A stretch of 53,172 nucleotides of DNA from Bacteroidota bacterium. Lineage in GTDB: Bacteria; Bacteroidota; Bacteroidia; NS11-12g; UBA955. Shown in pieces: positions 1-8,958 of this stretch; position 1 is the first letter of the stretch; every line of letters starts with the position of its first letter. The translations under genes and the position numbers were made by a program. The notes below the pieces were generated by a model, which saw nothing but the letters and a program-made list of their open reading frames with translations, ran no database searches and had not been told where the DNA came from. The stretch covers positions 1 through 53,172 of the forward strand of contig JAIXYV010000036.1 of assembly GCA_027490055.1 (NCBI GenBank), written 5' to 3'.

Positions 1-2247
1 GCAGTCGCTTTGCCTGGCGCTGGTTATAATACCCTGAGGGCGCGCATCGCTAACCTCGGACTCGATATACAGGACTTCCCAGACAGTGTTGTCATGGAGC
101 TGATATGGAATGGGATCGGTACCATCGGAATGCCTTCAACGGGCAGTAAAGGTTGTGTGGATACCACCGGCTTCGGGCACGAACTCGACTGGTATTATAG
201 AATGACTTCTGTCACTATTCTCAACTATAAAGACACGAGTTTGCTGCCAGCAGATTCTGTCATGATTGGCAGTAAATATGTTAAAGCCTATGGATTTCAA
301 CCAAAATGCAATGGGTCTTATACTATTTTCAGAAGTGTAGAAAGTTACTTCCCTTCATGGTGCCCACTGGCTGATGTGGTGGCTTTGGCCGTTGGTTTTG
401 ATGCTAAACTGGAAGTGCCAGATTCGATTATCTGCCGTGGTCGTTTGGTAGAGGTTATCCCTGATTTCAGATATTTCGATATCAATCAACCCCTGACTTA
501 CGCCCTGGATTCTATAGAATATTGGTTGGACCGCGAGAGTCAGGCAGGTGCCAATAACAGGGAAGGTGTAACAGTTTGGGACCTTAGCAAAGAAGATGAT
601 AACACTTCAAACCCAGCAACTATTTTTGGGTCTTTCCCTTATGTGAAAAAAGGCTACGGCAATCCGGGTTTCTTAATCGGTAATGAGCCTGGTGCTATTT
701 ATTATAAAACACCGGGAGTCTATACGCTAAGAGTGACAAGTACCGATAGTAACTACTGTCCGGATACAATTTCTCAGCGTATTTATGTTACGGGACCAAA
801 GGCTGCTTTCTATACCGATGTCACCACGCCAAACTGTAAAACCATCCTCGAGTTTTTCGATACGTCGTATGTGATCGATCCTTGTGTCAAAGCAGGACAA
901 TCGCCATGCGATAATATTATTAAATGGGAAATCGATTGGGGTGATGGCTCTATTCCTCTGCTCTACACCAAAGAACTGCCTAAACAAATCGGACACGATT
1001 ATCAGAAAAATGGATACTACCGCATTACGCTGTATATCGAAAGTATTCTTGGCTGTCGTGACTCTGTATCGAAACTGGTGTTTATTCCCGGACCAAGTCC
1101 GATTTATACGCCTGTCACCAGCCTGACTATTTGTGTGAACGATTCGGTGACATTCCATAACCTGACACCTTACTCTACCGGCTCTTCTCAATGGTTGTGG
1201 AACTTTGGCGATGGCTTCTACAGTCCGCAATACGACACTGGTCTCATTGCTCACCAATACACCCGAACCGGTACTTTTGATGTCTTCTTAAATCAATACG
1301 ATAGTATCGCTAATTCTGGTAAATACTGTCCTGCTATCTACCCTGATCTCAAAGCTGGTCAGCAAAAAATTACTGTCACAGTTCTGCCTTATGATACCGT
1401 TAAATTGTTTGCCAATCCAATCATTGTTTGTATCGGTGATACGATCAATATTTCGGCGACTTTGAAAACAGTTTCTAACTATAAAAAATACAACTGGAAC
1501 TTTGGCAAGGATATTATCAGTACTTCTGATTTAACACTTAAAGCTGTGCCGAGAAGAAAAGGTAGTTTCCTGGTGACATGGGCCGCCGATACCATTGGTA
1601 TCAACACAGGTGTTTGTCCGGATTACGACTCTATCACGGTATATGCCGATAGTGTCATGGCAGATTTTATCATCAGTAAAAAAGATGCGCCTGAATTCTG
1701 TTTCACCAACCGCTCTAAATGGGCTGTAAGTTACAGATGGGGCTTCTTCCACGATACGGATATCACCGTTAGAAAACTGCAGTTTAAACAAGATGCCACA
1801 CAGGCGCTCAACGATTCTGTGATATGCCGCAACTTTATCGATCATGTCGGTATTAACTGGGTCTGCCTCGAAGCCACAAATGCGCTGGGCTGCATGGATA
1901 CGGTCTGCAAAAAGATTGTCAATGATTACGAAATGGCCATTCAACCGCCCAATGTGTTCACACCGAATGCCGATGCCTTTATTGGGACAGATAGAGATGG
2001 CTTGCCAGGGAATGAAGTGTTCAATATCTATTGCAAAAATGTGGTCTATTACCATTTAACCATCTACGACCGCTGGGGTGTCAAAGTCTTTGAAAGCGAC
2101 AATGATCAGTACGATTGGAACGGACGGGTTCTCAATACTGGCTATATGTGCCCTGATGGGACGTATTATTACATCCTCGATTACCGCTATAAAGGTCGCG
2201 ATGAAAACGAACCACTCATCAATGGTGTGGTTAGAATTATCCGTTGA
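1..2247 (+). CDS. PKD-repeat surface protein with T9SS type B C-terminal sorting domain (5' end outside window)
   Basis: The reading frame is open to the first base of the window (A-V-A-L-P-G), so the TTG at base 10 given by the ORF track is not a real start and the gene begins upstream. Several PKD-like immunoglobulin folds are visible from their WxxDWGDG / WNFGDG cores (about residues 305-355 and 395-435 of the visible part, with a weaker WNFGKD at about 495). The last 95 residues carry the gliding-motility-associated type B signal: PPNVFTPNAD, then YDRWGVKVFES, DWNGR and CPDGTYYYIL. That domain sends Bacteroidetes proteins through the type IX system to the cell surface or medium. The family is large, repetitive and usually adhesive or structural; the substrate cannot be told. 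A 54-base gap separates it from argS, which has its own promoter. Confidence 0.9.
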   Translation, partial: AVALPGAGYNTLRARIANLGLDIQDFPDSVVMELIWNGIGTIGMPSTGSKGCVDTTGFGHELDWYYRMTSVTILNYKDTSLLPADSVMIGSKYVKAYGFQPKCNGSYTIFRSVESYFPSWCPLADVVALAVGFDAKLEVPDSIICRGRLVEVIPDFRYFDINQPLTYALDSIEYWLDRESQAGANNREGVTVWDLSKEDDNTSNPATIFGSFPYVKKGYGNPGFLIGNEPGAIYYKTPGVYTLRVTSTDSNYCPDTISQRIYVTGPKAAFYTDVTTPNCKTILEFFDTSYVIDPCVKAGQSPCDNIIKWEIDWGDGSIPLLYTKELPKQIGHDYQKNGYYRITLYIESILGCRDSVSKLVFIPGPSPIYTPVTSLTICVNDSVTFHNLTPYSTGSSQWLWNFGDGFYSPQYDTGLIAHQYTRTGTFDVFLNQYDSIANSGKYCPAIYPDLKAGQQKITVTVLPYDTVKLFANPIIVCIGDTINISATLKTVSNYKKYNWNFGKDIISTSDLTLKAVPRRKGSFLVTWAADTIGINTGVCPDYDSITVYADSVMADFIISKKDAPEFCFTNRSKWAVSYRWGFFHDTDITVRKLQFKQDATQALNDSVICRNFIDHVGINWVCLEATNALGCMDTVCKKIVNDYEMAIQPPNVFTPNADAFIGTDRDGLPGNEVFNIYCKNVVYYHLTIYDRWGVKVFESDNDQYDWNGRVLNTGYMCPDGTYYYILDYRYKGRDENEPLINGVVRIIR

Positions 2248-2289
2248 TTACTTTCCGTATTTTCCGTTTTTCAATAAGCGGCATTTAAA

Positions 2290-2297
2290 TATCTTTG
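2290..2297 (+). promoter_or_regulatory. Bacteroidetes -7 box TATCTTTG before argS
   Basis: This is an exact match to the Bacteroidetes sigma -7 consensus TAnnTTTG. It ends only four bases (CGGC) before the argS ATG, so transcription would begin at or next to the start codon and the mRNA would be leaderless. No clear -33 TTG is visible. Confidence 0.6.
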
Positions 2298-2301
2298 CGG
2301 C

Positions 2302-4068
2302 ATGCAACTGGAAACGTACATTAAATCGGGCATTGCTGAAGCAATCGCCAGTCTTTATGGGGAAACAGTAGATGCAGAGACTTTGAAACTCGAATCTACA
2401 AACCCTGATTTTAAAGGTGATTTCACCTTTGTATGCTTTCCGTACGTGCGGTTGTCTAAAAAGAAACCAGAAGATACGGCTGCCGAAATAGGCGCTTTCC
2501 TTAAAGAATCTATCCAACAGGTTGATGGCTTTAATGTGGTCAAAGGTTTTCTGAATATTGAAATCAGTGATGCCTACTGGCTCGAAAGATTTGCCGTACA
2601 CGTGCTCGGTATCTCCCGCAAAAACTCTGGTAAAGTAATGGTGGAGTATTCTTCGCCAAACACCAATAAGCCGCTTCACCTCGGTCATATTAGAAACAAC
2701 CTCCTGGGCTATAGCGTCTCTCAAATCCTTGCTGCCTCGGGGTATGAAGTGGTAAAAGCCAATCTGATCAACGACCGTGGTATCCATATCTGTAAAAGTA
2801 TGCTGGCATGGAAACACTATGGTAAGGGCGAAACCCCTGAATCAAGTGGCATGAAAGGCGATCATCTGGTAGGGAAGTATTATGTTGAATTTGATAAACA
2901 ATACAAACAACAAATCGCTGATCTCTTAGCCACCGGTGTCGATAAAGAAGCGGCTGAAAAGGAAGCGCCTCTGATGAAGGAAGCTCAGGAAATGCTCAGA
3001 CAATGGGAGGCAGGTAACGATGAAGTTATTACTCTCTGGAAAATGATGAACGCCTGGGTGTATCAGGGTTTTGACGTGACCTACAAAAATCTGGGTGTCG
3101 AGTTCGATAAATTCTACTACGAAAGCAATACCTATGTGCTGGGTAAAGATCTGATTGAAGAAGGTCTGTCTAAAGGTGTTTTCTTTAAGAAGGCTGATAA
3201 CAGTGTATGGATAGATCTTACCGATGAAGGTCTGGATGAAAAACTGGTACTAAGAGGTGATGGCACTTCTGTCTATATCACCCAGGATATCGGTACTGCC
3301 CAACTGAAATACGACGAATACCACTGCCAAAAATCTATCTATGTGGTAGGTAACGAACAGGATTACCACTTCAAAGTGCTGTTCCTGATTCTTAAAAAAT
3401 TAGGCAAAGAATGGTCGGATGGTCTGCACCACCTTAGCTATGGCATGGTGGATCTGCCTTCTGGTAAAATGAAAAGCAGAGAAGGTACTGTCGTTGATGC
3501 CGATGATCTGATGGCAGATATGATTGTTGCTGCCCGCGAAAAAACAGAAGAACTCGGTAAAACAGATAATCTATCAGACGCTGAAAAAACTGAATTATAC
3601 ACCACCCTCGGTCTGGGTGCACTTAAGTTCTTTATCCTTAAAGTTGATCCTCAGAAAAGAATGTTGTTCAATCCTGAAGAGTCTATCGACCTTCAAGGTG
3701 ATACGGGACCATTCGTTCAGTATACCTATGCCCGTATTCAAAGTATGTTCAGAGCCGCTCAGAATGAAGATGTCAATGCCAAATTCACTATTGAATCGGG
3801 ACGCGAAAGTGAAATTAACCTGATTAAGAAATTACTGGACTATGAAGCAGAGGTGCTTAAAGCTGCCTCTACCTACAGTCCGGCAATTATTATCGCTTAC
3901 GCACTGCAACTGGCTAAAGCCTTTAACCGCTTGTACAACGATGTGTCTATTCTGAAAGAGAGCAATGTCGAACTGAGACGATTCAGATTGAAGCTGGCGG
4001 GCGATACGGCCGCTACCATCAAACAATGTCTGAGTCTCATCGGTATGCAATGCCCTGAGCGCATGTAA
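2302..4068 (+). CDS. argS: Arginine--tRNA ligase
   Basis: Cytoplasmic class I aminoacyl-tRNA synthetase that charges tRNA-Arg. The N-terminal additional domain covers about the first 110 residues. The HIGH-type signature lies near residue 116-130 (SSPNTNKPLHLGHIRNN), and the ATP-binding loop has SGKMKSREGT near residue 387. The anticodon-binding DALR domain ends with the usual short ...CPERM tail. The length of 588 residues is typical of Bacteroidetes ArgRS. The ATG at 2302 directly follows a perfect -7 box. The stop codon TAA (4066-4068) touches the stop of the convergent vWA gene without a spare base (TAATTA). Confidence 0.97.
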   Translation: MQLETYIKSGIAEAIASLYGETVDAETLKLESTNPDFKGDFTFVCFPYVRLSKKKPEDTAAEIGAFLKESIQQVDGFNVVKGFLNIEISDAYWLERFAVHVLGISRKNSGKVMVEYSSPNTNKPLHLGHIRNNLLGYSVSQILAASGYEVVKANLINDRGIHICKSMLAWKHYGKGETPESSGMKGDHLVGKYYVEFDKQYKQQIADLLATGVDKEAAEKEAPLMKEAQEMLRQWEAGNDEVITLWKMMNAWVYQGFDVTYKNLGVEFDKFYYESNTYVLGKDLIEEGLSKGVFFKKADNSVWIDLTDEGLDEKLVLRGDGTSVYITQDIGTAQLKYDEYHCQKSIYVVGNEQDYHFKVLFLILKKLGKEWSDGLHHLSYGMVDLPSGKMKSREGTVVDADDLMADMIVAAREKTEELGKTDNLSDAEKTELYTTLGLGALKFFILKVDPQKRMLFNPEESIDLQGDTGPFVQYTYARIQSMFRAAQNEDVNAKFTIESGRESEINLIKKLLDYEAEVLKAASTYSPAIIIAYALQLAKAFNRLYNDVSILKESNVELRRFRLKLAGDTAATIKQCLSLIGMQCPERM

Positions 4069-6135
4069 TTAGTGCATCACCAGTAATTTTCCGCTGACGA
4101 TTTCTTGTTTTCGCTGTACTTGCACCGAGTACAGACCGCTGTTAAACTGACTGACATCGACCTGTGTTTGATTGCCGTTAAGGCTACTGTTTTCAAACAT
4201 CAGTCTGCCGCTCATGTCGTAGATTCTCAAACTCTGAACCTCTTCGCTGAATTCGAAATACACCAGTTCTGAGGCAGGATTTGGGAAGAACCGCATATGC
4301 CAGTTGCTGCCTAATATGATTTCGTTCTTCTGCTTCTGCTTCACCTGTTCGCGAATAATACTGCTGTCTCTGACTTGCAAACTGTCAGCTGTCTTGATTG
4401 GATCTTGTGTTTTAGGACAATTGGATTCTGAGTATTTAATAATGGTTTTTACCATCAGGTCGTTCAGAAATTCTACATCGCTTTTACCGCCAGTGGGTAG
4501 TAAATGTCTGCCGCCGATATTACTATCATCGGTAATATACAAATACTCACCATTACTGATTATTGCCATATACTTTAACAGGAATTCTGTTTGCTGATTG
4601 ATGCCACTGGCTGCTACTGGTACTAAGCGTATGCCTTTTGCTGCCGCTATTAGTATGGCTTTGTTCAATCGCGCTTGTATCTCTGGATCGACATGCGGAG
4701 GGGCGTCTAAAAGGATGAATAGAATCTTGGTACCTGCTTCGTCAGACCACTTGAGTTCTTGGATACAGGCTTCTAAACCAAAATCAACCGCCTCCGGAAA
4801 ATCGCCACCACCGCTGGCGTATTGGTGCGAAATAAAGTCAATGGTGTTGACCGGATTTGAGGTGAGTGGTTGCACCCTGGTAACATAATCGTCGCCGTGG
4901 TCTTTGTAAAAGACCGAGCCGGTATAAATATCCATGCAGAGGCGTTCTTTTTTAATGCGACTGACCACGTCTATCAGTTCGCGTTGCAGAAATCTGATCT
5001 CGTCGCCCATACTGCCCGTAGCGTCTACCATAAAGCCTATCTCGATACGCTGAGTGGTAACTTTGGTGGTTTGAAGGCGAATGGCGGTATTGTTTAAATA
5101 AGTGGTATAATCGGATATGGGATAGGAAGCGCCATTGTACAGTACCTCCAGGTCTTTTGCCTCGAGAACAGCACTGTCTTTTGTAACCATTGGCCATAGA
5201 TAGGCTTTGCCGTTGATGTCGGTAACCGACTCCCACAACGTTTCGGTACCATTCTTTAATTTCACTTTTGCAAAGGGTAGGAGTGCGCCGTTCTGATCTG
5301 TAATCTGAAGGCAGTTGAGCGATTTAGGATACAGGCCCCAGGTGCGCATGTGCGCTGAGATGGCGTTGGACTGATTGGTTCTTTTCCAGTCTTTCCAATG
5401 GTCGAGATCGCGCCAGTGGCCTGCTGTTACCTGACCCGGACGGTTGGGGTCTGGATCTCTATCGGCTGAACTTTTAGATACTTCAGCAACCTCTATATAC
5501 TCTGAACTACCATCGGTTCTGCTGCCTCTGCCTACAACGCCAGATCTGGTAGCTGTAGTACCTGCGGCATAAGCAGGAGTGCTTGTTGCACCTCTGATGC
5601 CCGACTTTTTGGCAGACGAAGAAGCATGACGTTTCTTGCCATAGCGCTTGTGTTTTCTGGATCGTTTGCTTTTGTGTTTAGACCGGGATGTCGATGTGCT
5701 GGAAGATTTTGCACTGCGTTTTACTTCTGTTTTGCTTACCCTTAGTTTCGCACCAGCCATATCCGTTAAATCTCCAGATGAAATGCTGCTATAGCCAACA
5801 TTGTTTTGAAGTTTTCCAGTTGTTATTCTTGGGAATGCTAAAGATAAATTGATCTCGTTGGTGCCCGGGTAAACAGACAAAGCGTCTAATCTCTGGTCTT
5901 TGCAATCGACTTTACTAATGATCATGTCGTATTGCCCTGGTTTAAGATCGATAGAGTAATAGCCTGCCTGATGACAAATAGTACTGCCAACGATTTTTCC
6001 AGACTGCTTAAAGACTAAAGTAAAGGCTGTGTCGTTAGGCACACTTAAGTTGGAAACCCGGCCTTTAATGGTGGCCTGCTGCGAAAAAGCAGGGATGCAA
6101 AACAAAATAGTTAAGAGGATAAAAATAGCTTTCAT
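4069..6135 (-). CDS. Secreted von Willebrand factor A protein with T9SS type A sorting domain
   Basis: Signal peptide MKAIFILLTILFCIPAFSQQ, then a CarboxypepD-like beta-sandwich (residues 20-100), a very basic Ser/Lys/Arg-rich linker (about residues 135-180), a second carboxypeptidase-regulatory-like segment (about 285-345), and a vWA domain starting near residue 365 with the MIDAS variant MVDATGSMGDE. The final 80 residues are a T9SS type A domain (FFPNPASELVYFEF ... LRIYDMSGR ... SGLYSVQV). It is therefore expected to be exported and attached to or released from the surface, and to bind a metal-dependent ligand; the partner is unknown. The gene is divergent from the DUF1653 gene (60 bases apart) and convergent with argS, touching it stop-to-stop. 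Confidence 0.88.
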   Translation of the reverse strand: MKAIFILLTILFCIPAFSQQATIKGRVSNLSVPNDTAFTLVFKQSGKIVGSTICHQAGYYSIDLKPGQYDMIISKVDCKDQRLDALSVYPGTNEINLSLAFPRITTGKLQNNVGYSSISSGDLTDMAGAKLRVSKTEVKRSAKSSSTSTSRSKHKSKRSRKHKRYGKKRHASSSAKKSGIRGATSTPAYAAGTTATRSGVVGRGSRTDGSSEYIEVAEVSKSSADRDPDPNRPGQVTAGHWRDLDHWKDWKRTNQSNAISAHMRTWGLYPKSLNCLQITDQNGALLPFAKVKLKNGTETLWESVTDINGKAYLWPMVTKDSAVLEAKDLEVLYNGASYPISDYTTYLNNTAIRLQTTKVTTQRIEIGFMVDATGSMGDEIRFLQRELIDVVSRIKKERLCMDIYTGSVFYKDHGDDYVTRVQPLTSNPVNTIDFISHQYASGGGDFPEAVDFGLEACIQELKWSDEAGTKILFILLDAPPHVDPEIQARLNKAILIAAAKGIRLVPVAASGINQQTEFLLKYMAIISNGEYLYITDDSNIGGRHLLPTGGKSDVEFLNDLMVKTIIKYSESNCPKTQDPIKTADSLQVRDSSIIREQVKQKQKNEIILGSNWHMRFFPNPASELVYFEFSEEVQSLRIYDMSGRLMFENSSLNGNQTQVDVSQFNSGLYSVQVQRKQEIVSGKLLVMH

Positions 6136-6171
6136 AATATTTTAGACAATTGTAATTGGTATAATGCTTCA

Positions 6172-6179
6172 TACCTTTG
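6172..6179 (+). promoter_or_regulatory. -7 box TACCTTTG before DUF1653 gene
   Basis: Exact TAnnTTTG match, 16 bases before the TTG start at 6196, inside the 60-base divergent region shared with the vWA gene. Confidence 0.5.
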
Positions 6180-6195
6180 CATAAAAAAAAGTAAA

Positions 6196-6402
6196 TTGAA
6201 AAAAGGAAAATACCAGCATTACAAAGGTCACCTCTACGAACTCGTCGATATAGCAAGACATTCAGAGACCCTCGAAGACATGGTTGTCTACCGTCAGTTG
6301 TATGGCGAGCGTAGCTTGTGGGTGCGACCAGCTGCCATGTTTTTTGAAACAGTCACTATCGATGGCAAAGAAGTGCCCCGATTCGAAAAGGTGGAAGATT
6401 AG
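6196..6402 (+). CDS. DUF1653 domain protein
   Basis: A 68-residue soluble protein covering essentially a whole DUF1653 domain: KGKYQHYKGHLYELVD at the start, then VVYRQLYGE and the conserved WVRPAAMFFETV, then FEKVED. No enzymatic activity is established for the family; the compact beta fold suggests a small accessory protein. The start has to be TTG at 6196, because the first in-frame ATG would remove half of the domain, and a -7 box lies just upstream. Its TAG stop overlaps the stop of the convergent transporter gene by four bases (6399-6402). Confidence 0.85.
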   Translation: MKKGKYQHYKGHLYELVDIARHSETLEDMVVYRQLYGERSLWVRPAAMFFETVTIDGKEVPRFEKVED

Positions 6403-7823
6403 TGCCCCGACTTAACCGCAGTCTCTGTTAAGACAATGTTTTTAGCAGCATAAATGCGTTTTACTTTGAATGCAAACCAAGCCAGGTAAGCAAAACAGAA
6501 GACTGTTACTATGTATGAACTGTGCGCATCGTAATGGTCTGCCAGATACCCCTGGAATGGTGGTACAATGGCACCTCCAAGAATCATCATGATCAATAGG
6601 GAAGAACCCTGATTGGTGTGTTTGCCCAGACCGCCAATTGCTAATGAGAAAATACAAGGCCACATCACCGAACAGAATAAACCGCCACTCATAAAGGATA
6701 ACAAGGCGACATTTCCAGTGGTCAATAAACCTACTACCATCATAATAGCTGCAGCACTGGCCAGATACAATAAGGTCTTGGAGGCATCTTCGCCAGAAAT
6801 GATAAATAAGAAGATTGCAAAGAACACATATGGTAAATAGCTGATGAAGTCGCTGGTATCATAAGAGTTGATATTGTTAACAATAAACACGACAGCAAAT
6901 GCCACTAAAGGCACTGCAATCTGAGCAATAATTTTTCCAGTCTTGCCGAGATTGAATACACTGATTGCACCCGTCCATCTGCCTATCATTAAACTACCCC
7001 AGTACAAAGAAATATAAGGTGCAATTTTAGTGTGGTCTATTCCTTTAATAGAAGGCATCTCAAGTAAGGCGCCCATATTACTTTGAATACTTACTTCAAC
7101 GCCAACATATAAGAAGATACCAATCATTCCTAACATTAGTTGAGGGTATTGCGTAATGTTAAATTTATCAGAACCTTCGCCTTCCGTTTCTTCAATTTTC
7201 GGCAGTTTGCTGAACTGAATTAAAGCAGCACATAAAATAAATAAACCAAAAAGAATCATGGCTGGCACTTTAACAGCTTCAATACCCATAGCCTCAGGTT
7301 TAGGGGCTGTAACGCTGCCAAATAACGCAATACTCAAAAGAACTGGGCCAATGGTAGTACCAAATGAATTGATACCGCCGGCTAAACTTAAACGGTGAGC
7401 ACCATGTGCCTTATCGCCGAAGTTGGCAACAAATGGATTGGCAACAATCTGCTGAAGCGCAAATCCAAGTCCGATTACAAATAAAGCAAGGAGTAAAAAG
7501 GCGTATGAATTGAGGTTAGCAGCCGGAATAAAGAGCAAAGCGCCGATTGCAGAGAGTAATAAGCCCGCAACCAGTCCTTTTTTATAACCGATTTTGTTGA
7601 GTGGATCGCCGATTTTTACCGAGAGGCCGAAGTAGATCAGCGAACCAACAGCATATGCCATATAAAATGCAGAATCTACCCATTGTGATTGAAACTGAGT
7701 GAGATGGAATTTAGCTTTAAATAGTGGAATTAGAATTCCATTGCTGGCAGCCACAAAGCCCCAGAAAAAAAACACGGTAATAATGACAATAAAAGTAGAA
7801 TTAATCTTTTGCGTTTGGTTCAT
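6399..7823 (-). CDS. Sugar MFS transporter, FucP/GluP type
   Basis: Inner-membrane major facilitator with about 12 predicted helices and 474 residues, matching the fucose/glucose/galactose permease subfamily: N-terminal FFFWGFVAASNGILIP, the loop SAFYMAYAVGSL, the ANPFVANFGD motif in helix 4 and GGAIVPPFQGYLAD in the C-half. In E. coli FucP an Asp in helix 1 and a Glu in helix 4 serve proton coupling; by eye these correspond to Gly (SNGILIP) and Gln (LQQIVANPF) here. The substrate is probably a hexose, but the coupling ion is uncertain. No catabolic genes sit beside it. It is divergent from the lipoprotein gene at 7928. Confidence 0.85.
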   Translation of the reverse strand: MNQTQKINSTFIVIITVFFFWGFVAASNGILIPLFKAKFHLTQFQSQWVDSAFYMAYAVGSLIYFGLSVKIGDPLNKIGYKKGLVAGLLLSAIGALLFIPAANLNSYAFLLLALFVIGLGFALQQIVANPFVANFGDKAHGAHRLSLAGGINSFGTTIGPVLLSIALFGSVTAPKPEAMGIEAVKVPAMILFGLFILCAALIQFSKLPKIEETEGEGSDKFNITQYPQLMLGMIGIFLYVGVEVSIQSNMGALLEMPSIKGIDHTKIAPYISLYWGSLMIGRWTGAISVFNLGKTGKIIAQIAVPLVAFAVVFIVNNINSYDTSDFISYLPYVFFAIFLFIISGEDASKTLLYLASAAAIMMVVGLLTTGNVALLSFMSGGLFCSVMWPCIFSLAIGGLGKHTNQGSSLLIMMILGGAIVPPFQGYLADHYDAHSSYIVTVFCFAYLAWFAFKVKRIYAAKNIVLTETAVKSGH

Positions 7824-7886
7824 GTTTTCAAATAAAAGCAGATAATCTTACAAAAAAAATTATTTTTTAAATTGTGCGATAAAACT

Positions 7887-7894
7887 TATGTTTG
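7887..7894 (+). promoter_or_regulatory. -7 box TATGTTTG before lipoprotein gene
   Basis: Exact TAnnTTTG match 33 bases upstream of the ATG at 7928, leaving an A/T-rich leader of about 28 bases. Upstream the only TTG (7872-7874) is closer than the usual 19-base spacing. Confidence 0.5.
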
Positions 7895-7927
7895 CATTAT
7901 AAAACATACTTAAAAATTTAGGCATTT

Positions 7928-8815
7928 ATGAAAAAATTAATTTATTCAGGTTTAGTAGCATTCGTAGCTGCAGCGGTAATGACCGGCTGTGGTGACGATG
8001 GTACAGGTGGAGGAACAACTACAGGTCCTGTAGGTCCATCTATCGAGTTTCAAACTAACACAGGTACTTTCAGTGGTTACACTTTCGCAAACGGTAGTGC
8101 TGAAATTGGAACAGTTATCAAAATCGGTTCTAAAATCACTCACAGTGGTGATGTTAATCTGAAAAGTACTAAAATGACTGTTAAATACAACAATCAGGCT
8201 GAGCAATTAGTAGGTACTGACTCTATCATTGCTGGTAACACCAAAACTTGTAACAGAGATTACAATTTTACATTACCACAAGATAAAGGTACTTATGTTT
8301 TCACTGTATACGCTACAGACAAAAACGCAACTACTAAATCTGCTTCTATCACTATCCAGGCTTATGGTCCATTGTTAGACAGAGGTTCAGGGCACAGAGT
8401 ATACAGCCTAAAATCTGTTAATTTCTTCAGTGCTTTCGATTTGTTAGCTGGTGAATCAATCACTGCTTCAGGTACTGCTAACTTAGCTCTTAGAGATATC
8501 GTTGACGGTTCTACTAACACTGCTTTAAGCAAAACCTGGAACACTGGTAACGGTACTCAATTCGTTATGTCAGGTGCTGATGGTAAATTAAACGGTAAAG
8601 TATTCTCTCAGTTCTTAAACGAAGCAGACATCAAAGCTGCCTGGGATGCTGCTCCAAATAAGACTTCAACCATCACTGGTGTTGACATCAACAAATTAAT
8701 CATTGCTAAATCAACCAGAAACAGTGTAACATCTTACTACCTAATCGGTATCGATGATGTTCAGGACAATGCTGGTTCTGAAGATGATTACTACGAATTC
8801 CACTACGTTCAATAA
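7928..8815 (+). CDS. Hypothetical exported lipoprotein, probably highly expressed
   Basis: A 295-residue protein with a lipoprotein signal (MKKLIYSGLVAFVAAAVMTGC) followed by a Gly/Thr-rich spacer (GDDGTGGGTTTG). The rest is a predicted beta-rich domain with no motif I recognise; the middle (about residues 75-140) resembles an immunoglobulin-like strand pattern (YVFTVYATDKNATT). Codons are strongly biased to GGT, GCT, ACT, AAC, TTC and TTA, unlike the neighbouring genes, which suggests high expression. It has a longer leader than most genes here and is closed by a strong hairpin terminator just downstream, so it looks monocistronic. Function unknown; possibly an abundant surface or periplasmic lipoprotein. 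Confidence 0.8.
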   Translation: MKKLIYSGLVAFVAAAVMTGCGDDGTGGGTTTGPVGPSIEFQTNTGTFSGYTFANGSAEIGTVIKIGSKITHSGDVNLKSTKMTVKYNNQAEQLVGTDSIIAGNTKTCNRDYNFTLPQDKGTYVFTVYATDKNATTKSASITIQAYGPLLDRGSGHRVYSLKSVNFFSAFDLLAGESITASGTANLALRDIVDGSTNTALSKTWNTGNGTQFVMSGADGKLNGKVFSQFLNEADIKAAWDAAPNKTSTITGVDINKLIIAKSTRNSVTSYYLIGIDDVQDNAGSEDDYYEFHYVQ

Positions 8816-8833
8816 TAGAACCCGATATTCAAT

Positions 8834-8864
8834 AAAAAAAGCCTCATTAATTGAGGCTTTTTTT
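8834..8864 (+). terminator. Intrinsic terminator after lipoprotein gene
   Basis: A perfect 13-bp inverted repeat AAAAAAAGCCTCA / TGAGGCTTTTTTT around a 5-base loop (TTAAT). It sits 18 bases after the stop at 8815 and ends in a T tract, so it should end the lipoprotein mRNA; A/T symmetry makes it bidirectional. Confidence 0.9.
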
Positions 8865-8901
8865 ATGTTCAGGAGTATTTGGTCCGGCAGATCTGTAAAA
8901 T

Positions 8902-8936
8902 AAAAAACTCAGTACTGTTTAGTACTGAGTTTTTTT
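8902..8936. terminator. Bidirectional terminator between lipoprotein and Thx genes
   Basis: A 15-bp perfect inverted repeat AAAAAACTCAGTACT / AGTACTGAGTTTTTT with a GTTT loop, 22 bases downstream of the Thx stop on the minus strand. It likely terminates the Thx transcript and backs up the neighbouring terminator. Confidence 0.9.
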
Positions 8937-8958
8937 TATCCAATGTCCCGATTAAAGA

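Noticed and set aside
727-1257. Long antisense ORF (176 codons) under the PKD protein
   Set aside because: Opposite strand of a clear PKD/T9SS gene; no domain or start context; shadow ORF.
2248-2817. Antisense ORF of 189 codons over argS
   Set aside because: Lies inside argS on the other strand, composition follows the argS codons.
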